From the NCBI GenBank assembly GCA_022846075.1, contig AP025582.1, positions 1,736,001-1,800,000 of the forward strand: 64,000 nucleotides of DNA, given 5' to 3'. Source of the stretch: Oscillospiraceae bacterium (GTDB lineage Bacteria; Bacillota; Clostridia; Oscillospirales; Oscillospiraceae). A model generated the notes under the pieces. It saw only the letters and a program-made list of their open reading frames with translations, was not told the origin of the DNA and searched no databases. The position numbers and the translations under genes were made by a program. Of this stretch, positions 59,538 to 64,000 are shown in pieces (position 1 is the stretch's first letter; each line of letters opens with the position of its first letter).

Positions 59538-61454
59538 ATGAAACGTCACTTTTTTCCCCGCCTGACGGCGGCCGCCCTCTCCCTTTCCCTTCTTATGGTC
59601 CCCGCGGCCCAGGCCCTCACTCTGGAGCAGGCCGGAGAGCTGATACAGCTGGTTTACGTGGACGAAGTGCCCCAGAGCGTTCTAGAGCAGCCCACCATCT
59701 CCGATATGATTGAGGCGCTGGGCGATCCCTACACGGAATATTTTACCTCCCAGGAGTACGCCGAATTCACCGCCAGCATGTCCGACACCTCTCTGGTAGG
59801 CATCGGCGTGGTGTTCACCCTCACGGAGGACGGCCTTCTCCTGGACCGGGTGCTGGAGGGTTCCCCCGCCCTGGCTGGCGGGCTCCAGGGCGGCGACCTC
59901 ATCATCAAGGTTGACGGCCACTCCGTCCTGGGCGAGGACTCGGATACGGTCACCGGCTGGATCCAGGGCAAGGAAGGCACCACCGTTTCGGTGACCTACC
60001 TGCGTGGCGGCAAGGAAAAGACCGTTACCCTCACCCGCTCCCTGGTCGTCGTCCCCGCCACCACCAGTGAGCTGGTGGACGGCCACGTCGGCTACATCCG
60101 CTGCACCACTTTCGGCGCCGAAACCGTGGGCCACTTCCAGGAGGGGATTTCCGCCTACCATGACCAGGCCACCGTTTGGATCGTAGACCTGCGCTCCAAC
60201 CTGGGCGGCTCCACGGACGCCGCCACCGAGTCCGCCGGGCTTTTTACCGGCGTCGGGGAAATGGCTTATCTCCGGGACGGAGAGGACAACTACTCCGCCT
60301 ACTACCACGAGGAGAACAGCGCTACCCTCTACCCCGTCATCGTCCTGGTGGACCCCTATTCCGCCAGTGCTTCTGAGATCTTTGCCTCCGCCATCCGGGA
60401 CCGGGGCGCCGGTATTGTGGTGGGCACCCGGACCTTCGGCAAGGGTGTGGCCCAGACCGTGATGGACCAGAACAGTATGCCCGAATACTTTCCCGACGGG
60501 GACGCACTCAAGGTCACCTCCCACCGCTTTTACTCCCCCTCGGGCAACACCACCGATCAGGTGGGCGTCATCCCCAACCTGCTGGTGGACCCTGAATACA
60601 TCGCCGACGTGGCTTACCTTCTGGCCGGACACGACCCCAAGGCGGACACCAGCAACACCTTCCGTGTGGATTTGGATTGGCAGTGGTACGTGGACGTGGA
60701 CACCGCCACCAGCCCGGAGTACCGTGAGGCCTTCCAGGTGCTTTTGAACGCCGTCCCCGATAACAAGAACGTATGGTTCGGCACCGGCGGCTCCACCGGC
60801 TGGACCCGCACCTCCCTGTCCGAGGCGGCGGAAAAGTACGGCGTGACCTATGATGCCCCCGTTTTCCCCGACCAGGACGACTCCAGATACCTCACGCCCC
60901 TCAGCGTGCTCAAGACCTACCGGCTGGTCAACGGCAAGGAGGACGGCGCCTTCCACCCCCAGGACACCCTCACACGTGCCGAGCTGTGCCAACTGCTGGC
61001 CGTGGCCCTCAACTGCACCGTGCCCGTCAATCCGAGCGCCTATAACGACGTGGCGGAGGACGCCTGGTACAAGCCCGCCGTCATGGCCCTGTCCAACATG
61101 GGACTGGTCACCGGCACAGGGGACGGCACCTTCCACCCCGAGGATACCATCGACCACCAGCAGTTCATCACCATTATGGGCCGGCTGGCCCAGCGATTGA
61201 ACCTCTACCTCTACAACGAGGCCCGGGACATGCCCGAGGGCGCCACCAATATCGTGGGCCTCATGAGCTATGCCGATTGGGCCAAGGCCTCCGCCTGGCT
61301 TATGTCGTACAGCCAGAAGGGTTTCTTCGGCAACACCATCTCGCTTCTCTGGGCCTCCGCCGATGAGATCGAGCCCACCGCCTCCACGACCCGGGACGAG
61401 GCCGCCTATACGGTCTACCGCCTCCTGTCCTACACCGGTATCCTGCCCGCGTAA
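59538..61454 (+). CDS. S41 C-terminal processing peptidase with SLH domains
   Basis: A 638-residue exported protease. Signal peptide 1-26 (AAALSLSLLMVPAAQA). The PDZ domain covers about 84-165 (GIGVVFTLTEDGLLLDRVLEGSPA). The S41 catalytic region has VDLRSNLGGSTDA, the Ser motif PYSASASEIFASA (about 275-277) and Lys302 in TRTFGKGVAQ. From ~430 follow SLH-like repeats (LKTYRLVNGKEDGAFHPQDTLTRAELCQLLA; MGLVTGTGDGTFHPEDTIDHQQFI). It is likely anchored to the wall. GGAGG lies before ATG 59538. Confidence 0.9.
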   Translation: MKRHFFPRLTAAALSLSLLMVPAAQALTLEQAGELIQLVYVDEVPQSVLEQPTISDMIEALGDPYTEYFTSQEYAEFTASMSDTSLVGIGVVFTLTEDGLLLDRVLEGSPALAGGLQGGDLIIKVDGHSVLGEDSDTVTGWIQGKEGTTVSVTYLRGGKEKTVTLTRSLVVVPATTSELVDGHVGYIRCTTFGAETVGHFQEGISAYHDQATVWIVDLRSNLGGSTDAATESAGLFTGVGEMAYLRDGEDNYSAYYHEENSATLYPVIVLVDPYSASASEIFASAIRDRGAGIVVGTRTFGKGVAQTVMDQNSMPEYFPDGDALKVTSHRFYSPSGNTTDQVGVIPNLLVDPEYIADVAYLLAGHDPKADTSNTFRVDLDWQWYVDVDTATSPEYREAFQVLLNAVPDNKNVWFGTGGSTGWTRTSLSEAAEKYGVTYDAPVFPDQDDSRYLTPLSVLKTYRLVNGKEDGAFHPQDTLTRAELCQLLAVALNCTVPVNPSAYNDVAEDAWYKPAVMALSNMGLVTGTGDGTFHPEDTIDHQQFITIMGRLAQRLNLYLYNEARDMPEGATNIVGLMSYADWAKASAWLMSYSQKGFFGNTISLLWASADEIEPTASTTRDEAAYTVYRLLSYTGILPA

Positions 61455-61500
61455 CGTTTACCGCATAAGCGGAACAAGCGATTCCTCAAAAACCCAAGAA

Positions 61501-61534
61501 AAAGCCCTCCGGCCAAAAGCCGGAGGGCTTTTTT
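61501..61534. terminator. Bidirectional terminator between the S41 gene and corA
   Basis: AAGCCCTCCGGC (61502-61513) pairs with 61519-61530 over CAAAA, with T6 on the right and A run on the left. Confidence 0.9.
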
Positions 61535-62456
61535 AAAACAGGTCGCGCAGCTTCAGGATCACGCCGGCCACCACCACGACCACGGCCGCAATGGCCAGAG
61601 GGGCCCACCAGAAGTGGTCCAGCGGCAGGTTCATCACATTCATGCCGTAAAACCCAAAGATGATATTGGGGATGGTGAGCAGGATGGTGATGGAGGTCAG
61701 CACCTTCATGATGACGTTCAGGTTGTTGGAAATCACGCTGGCAAAGGCGTCCATCATGCCGGAAATAATGGAGGAGTAGATGTTTGTCATCTCAATGGCC
61801 TGGCGCACCTCGATCAGCACATCCTCCAGCAGGTCCTGGTCCTCCTCGTAGAGGGTCAGGATCCGCCCCCGGAGGATCTTCTCCAGGGTCACTTCATTGG
61901 CTTTCAAAGAAGTATTGAAGTAGACCAGGGATTTCTCCAGGTCCAAAAGCTGGATCAGCTCCTTGTTGCGCTGGGATTTATACAGCTGACGCTCCATACT
62001 GTTATAGAGCTTGTCGATCTTCCGCAGGTAAAACAGGAATCGCTTGGCCACCTGGAGCAGGATGTGAAAGATGAAGCTGGTTTTTTTCTGGGTCTCCGCC
62101 TGCTTCACGGTCCCATTCTCAAAATCCCGCAGAATGGAGGTCTCCTTGGTGCAGACCGTGACGATATGGTTCTCGGTGACGATGATGCCGAGGGGCAGGG
62201 TGGAGTAGAGCACCGGCTCCGTCTCCTCGGCGGAGGGCAGGTCGATGATGACCAAGGTCTGCCCCTCCTCGGTGTCGATCCGGGAGGTCTCCTCCTCGTC
62301 CAGTGCCGCCCGCAGAAAAGTCTGGTCGATGCCAAGGGTCTGGGAGACCCGCTCCAGCTCCGCCTCTGTGGGGCAGGTCAGATTGACCCAGCACCCCTCT
62401 TGTATCTCCTCCAGAGCGGTCATCTTCCCGCCTACCGTCGTGCGGATGGAGAGCAT
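61533..62456 (-). CDS. corA: CorA-like Mg2+/divalent cation channel
   Basis: A 307-residue protein. The N-terminal ~230 residues are the cytoplasmic alpha/beta and helical funnel (WVNLTCPTEAELERVSQTLGI ... VICTKET-like VTVCTKETSI ... LRKIDKLYNSMERQLYKSQRN). Two C-terminal TMs follow (IMKVLTSITILLTIPNIIFGFYGMNV and WWAPLAIAAVVVVVAGVI) with the CorA pore signature GMN in YGMNV. It moves Mg2+ (or Co2+/Ni2+). AGGAGGCGGAGG precedes the ATG at 62456. Confidence 0.95.
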   Translation of the reverse strand: MLSIRTTVGGKMTALEEIQEGCWVNLTCPTEAELERVSQTLGIDQTFLRAALDEEETSRIDTEEGQTLVIIDLPSAEETEPVLYSTLPLGIIVTENHIVTVCTKETSILRDFENGTVKQAETQKKTSFIFHILLQVAKRFLFYLRKIDKLYNSMERQLYKSQRNKELIQLLDLEKSLVYFNTSLKANEVTLEKILRGRILTLYEEDQDLLEDVLIEVRQAIEMTNIYSSIISGMMDAFASVISNNLNVIMKVLTSITILLTIPNIIFGFYGMNVMNLPLDHFWWAPLAIAAVVVVVAGVILKLRDLF

Positions 62457-62535
62457 AGCCTCCGCCTCCTTCTCGTCTTTCCGTCCTTGCGGCGTCCATG
62501 GACCGCTTTGTGGTTTGACTTATTTTATGGATATT

Positions 62536-62564
62536 ATTATAAGTGACCCACCGCCTGATTGCAA
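62536..62564 (-). promoter_or_regulatory. Promoter of corA
   Basis: TTGCAA (62559-62564, read on minus), 17 bases, perfect TATAAT (62536-62541). Confidence 0.85.
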
Positions 62565-62608
62565 GGTGGGGAAAGTGTGGATTTTTCGTAAAGTCTACGC
62601 AAAGTTCA

Positions 62609-62637
62609 TTGTTTTTTCCCCCGGAGTGGCATACAAT
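62609..62637 (+). promoter_or_regulatory. Promoter of ppx-ppk
   Basis: TTGTTT (62609-62614), 17 bases, TACAAT (62632-62637). Confidence 0.8.
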
Positions 62638-62674
62638 AATGGAAATTCTTTTTCTCAACAAGGAGGGCCCTTAT

Positions 62675-63601
62675 ATGGCCACTTGCGGCATCGCCGACGT
62701 TGGTTCCAACACCATGCGTCTTTCTATTTACCAATATGACGAGAACACCTTCAAGCCCCTGCTGAACAAGAAAGAGATGGCCGGCCTGGCGGGCTATGTG
62801 AAGGAGGGGGCCCTGTCGGCGGAGGGTATCCAGGTGGCCTGCAAGGTCCTGGCCGGGTTCCGCTCCATCTTGGAAAACCTGGGGATCCACGAGTTTCACG
62901 CCTTCGCCACCGCCTCCCTGCGCAATATCTCCAACACGGAAGAAGCCCTGGACGCCATCCGCTCCGCCACGGGGGTATCCGTTGTGGTGGTCACCGGCGC
63001 CGAGGAAGCCGCCCTCTCTTATCAAGGGGCCCTCCACGGGGCCCCTGGCTCCGGGGAGAGCGGTCTGCTGGCCGACATCGGCGGCGGCTCCACGGAGCTG
63101 GTGGTCTATGAAAAGGGCGTCATCCGCTCCGGACGCAGCCTTCCCATGGGCTCTCTCACCCTGTACACCAAATTTGTCTCCGGTCTCTTCCCCACGTTGG
63201 AGGAGTCCAAGGCCATCCGCCAATATGTGCGGGAGGAGCTGGAGCGGGCCGGCACCGGGGATCCCCCCTGTCTCCACATCCAGGGCGTGGGCGGCACCAT
63301 CCGGGCCGTGGGGAAGCTGTGCGCCGACCTGAACGGCCCCCGGCCCGGAATGCCTATCACGGCCCAGGAGGTCCGGGACCTCTACCGCCTGCTGAAAAAG
63401 GGCGACAAGGGCACCCTGCGCCAGATTTTGCGCTCCGCCCCCGACCGGGTACACACCATTCTGCCCGGCCTGATCATCCTCAATTCCGTCATCAAATGTT
63501 ATGGGGCGGAAACCGTATCGGTCTGCCCCCAGGGCGTCCGGGAGGGCTACCTGCTGAAATACGTGATGGGAAAGGAGGCGCCCCATGTCCAGGCCGGATG
63601 A
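62675..63601 (+). CDS. ppx: Ppx/GppA phosphatase (exopolyphosphatase-type)
   Basis: A 308-residue actin-fold phosphatase from ATG 62675 behind AGGAGGG. Motifs: GIADVGSNTMRLSIYQ (first phosphate loop), FATASLRNISN, VVTGAEEAALSYQGA, LLADIGGGSTELVVYEKG (second loop) and HIQGVGGTIRAVGKL. This is the short, two-domain form. It hydrolyses polyphosphate or pppGpp. It overlaps ppk1 by 17 bases, so polyphosphate breakdown and synthesis are encoded together. Confidence 0.92.
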   Translation: MATCGIADVGSNTMRLSIYQYDENTFKPLLNKKEMAGLAGYVKEGALSAEGIQVACKVLAGFRSILENLGIHEFHAFATASLRNISNTEEALDAIRSATGVSVVVVTGAEEAALSYQGALHGAPGSGESGLLADIGGGSTELVVYEKGVIRSGRSLPMGSLTLYTKFVSGLFPTLEESKAIRQYVREELERAGTGDPPCLHIQGVGGTIRAVGKLCADLNGPRPGMPITAQEVRDLYRLLKKGDKGTLRQILRSAPDRVHTILPGLIILNSVIKCYGAETVSVCPQGVREGYLLKYVMGKEAPHVQAG

Positions 63602-64000
63602 GATCGACACCCGATATACCCAGGACCGGGAGCTCTCCTGGCTGAAATTTGACGAGCGCGTGATGGAGGAGGCCTGGGACGAGGCGGTCCCCCTTTTCGA
63701 GCGGCTGAAGTTTGCCGCCATCTTCACCAGCAACCTGGATGAATTTTTTATGATACGGGTGGGCAGCATCGGGGACATGGCCCTCATCAAAGAGCCCCAC
63801 AGGGACAACAAAAGCGGCCTGACGCCCGCCCAGGAGCTTCAGGCCATCTTCCAGGCCGTCCAGCCCCTCTACCGCCGCCGGGACAAACTCTTCGCCGATC
63901 TGGAGACCCGGCTGCGCAGCTGCAATATCTGCAATCTGGAGTTCAACGAGCTGGACAGCAAAGAGCGGCGCCAGGTGGAGCGTTATTTCAGGGACTTCGT
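63585..64000 (+). CDS. ppk1: Polyphosphate kinase 1, N-terminal part (3' partial)
   Basis: It starts at ATG 63585 with AAAGGAGG and runs off the window (139 residues seen). It shows the PPK N-terminal domain signature YTQDRELSWLKFDERVMEEA followed by FERLKFAAIFTSNLDEFFMIRVG. The catalytic histidines lie beyond the end. It makes polyphosphate from ATP and overlaps the ppx stop by 17 bases. Confidence 0.95.
   Translation, partial: MSRPDEIDTRYTQDRELSWLKFDERVMEEAWDEAVPLFERLKFAAIFTSNLDEFFMIRVGSIGDMALIKEPHRDNKSGLTPAQELQAIFQAVQPLYRRRDKLFADLETRLRSCNICNLEFNELDSKERRQVERYFRDF

Overview
The window looks like the chromosome of a GC-rich, endospore-forming Firmicute of the Oscillospiraceae type (Flavonifractor / Pseudoflavonifractor / Lawsonibacter-like gut clostridia). 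Grounds: spore-coat cotJ genes, cwlD and cortex-lysis genes; the LL-diaminopimelate aminotransferase (DapL) route; several TTG/GTG starts behind strong AGGAGG sites; SLH-domain exported proteins; and a clostridial glnA plus ANTAR-regulator unit. The genus is an inference; there is no rRNA gene to test it.

Layout. 1-10 kb: the end of an SLH-anchored peptidase, an amidase, a tyrosine recombinase with a 30-bp palindrome beside it, radA, cwlD, a fused cotJA-cotJB gene with cotJC, a zinc alcohol dehydrogenase, and a three-gene set related to spore cortex-lytic proteins. 10-18 kb: dapL-dapF, glnA with an antiterminator gene and a terminator-bearing leader, a two-component system, and a Na+-dependent transporter. 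18-32 kb: two guaA (GMP synthase) genes with a mobile element between them. One guaA (30323-31864) is complete. The other (18074-19363) has lost the catalytic part of its glutaminase domain. 32-46 kb: a carAB-guaA operon with three unknown genes, a DUF421/DUF4363 pair, a yjdF-family gene with a structured leader, nrdR, folD, lgt and an M16 protease pair. 45.6-52.7 kb: one giant NdvB-like glycan synthase gene. 52.9-64 kb: a TlpA / CXXC microprotein / ferredoxin redox operon leading into glpK, a Cys-rich small protein, comEC, exoA, an SLH-S41 protease, corA, ppx and the start of ppk1.

The mobile element (about 10.24 kb, 20086-30334) sits in the 3' end of the complete guaA. It has a tyrosine integrase, an excisionase-like gene, a MobV relaxase with an oriT-like sequence, a RepA-type ATPase with a striking array of opposed 9-bp iterons, and a divergent XRE regulator. 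No conjugation machinery is visible, so it is best read as an integrative mobilizable element. Its cargo is one minus-strand defence operon: small HTH regulator, C5 cytosine methyltransferase, NgoMIV-type restriction endonuclease, Vsr nuclease, a four-helix membrane protein, and a ThsB-like (MTH538-type) TIR protein. The last two genes overlap and resemble a signal-maker plus membrane-effector defence pair. They are the best candidate in this window for an undescribed system.

Most strong housekeeping promoters listed here have 17-bp spacers and were found by eye. Bidirectional hairpins separate most convergent units.
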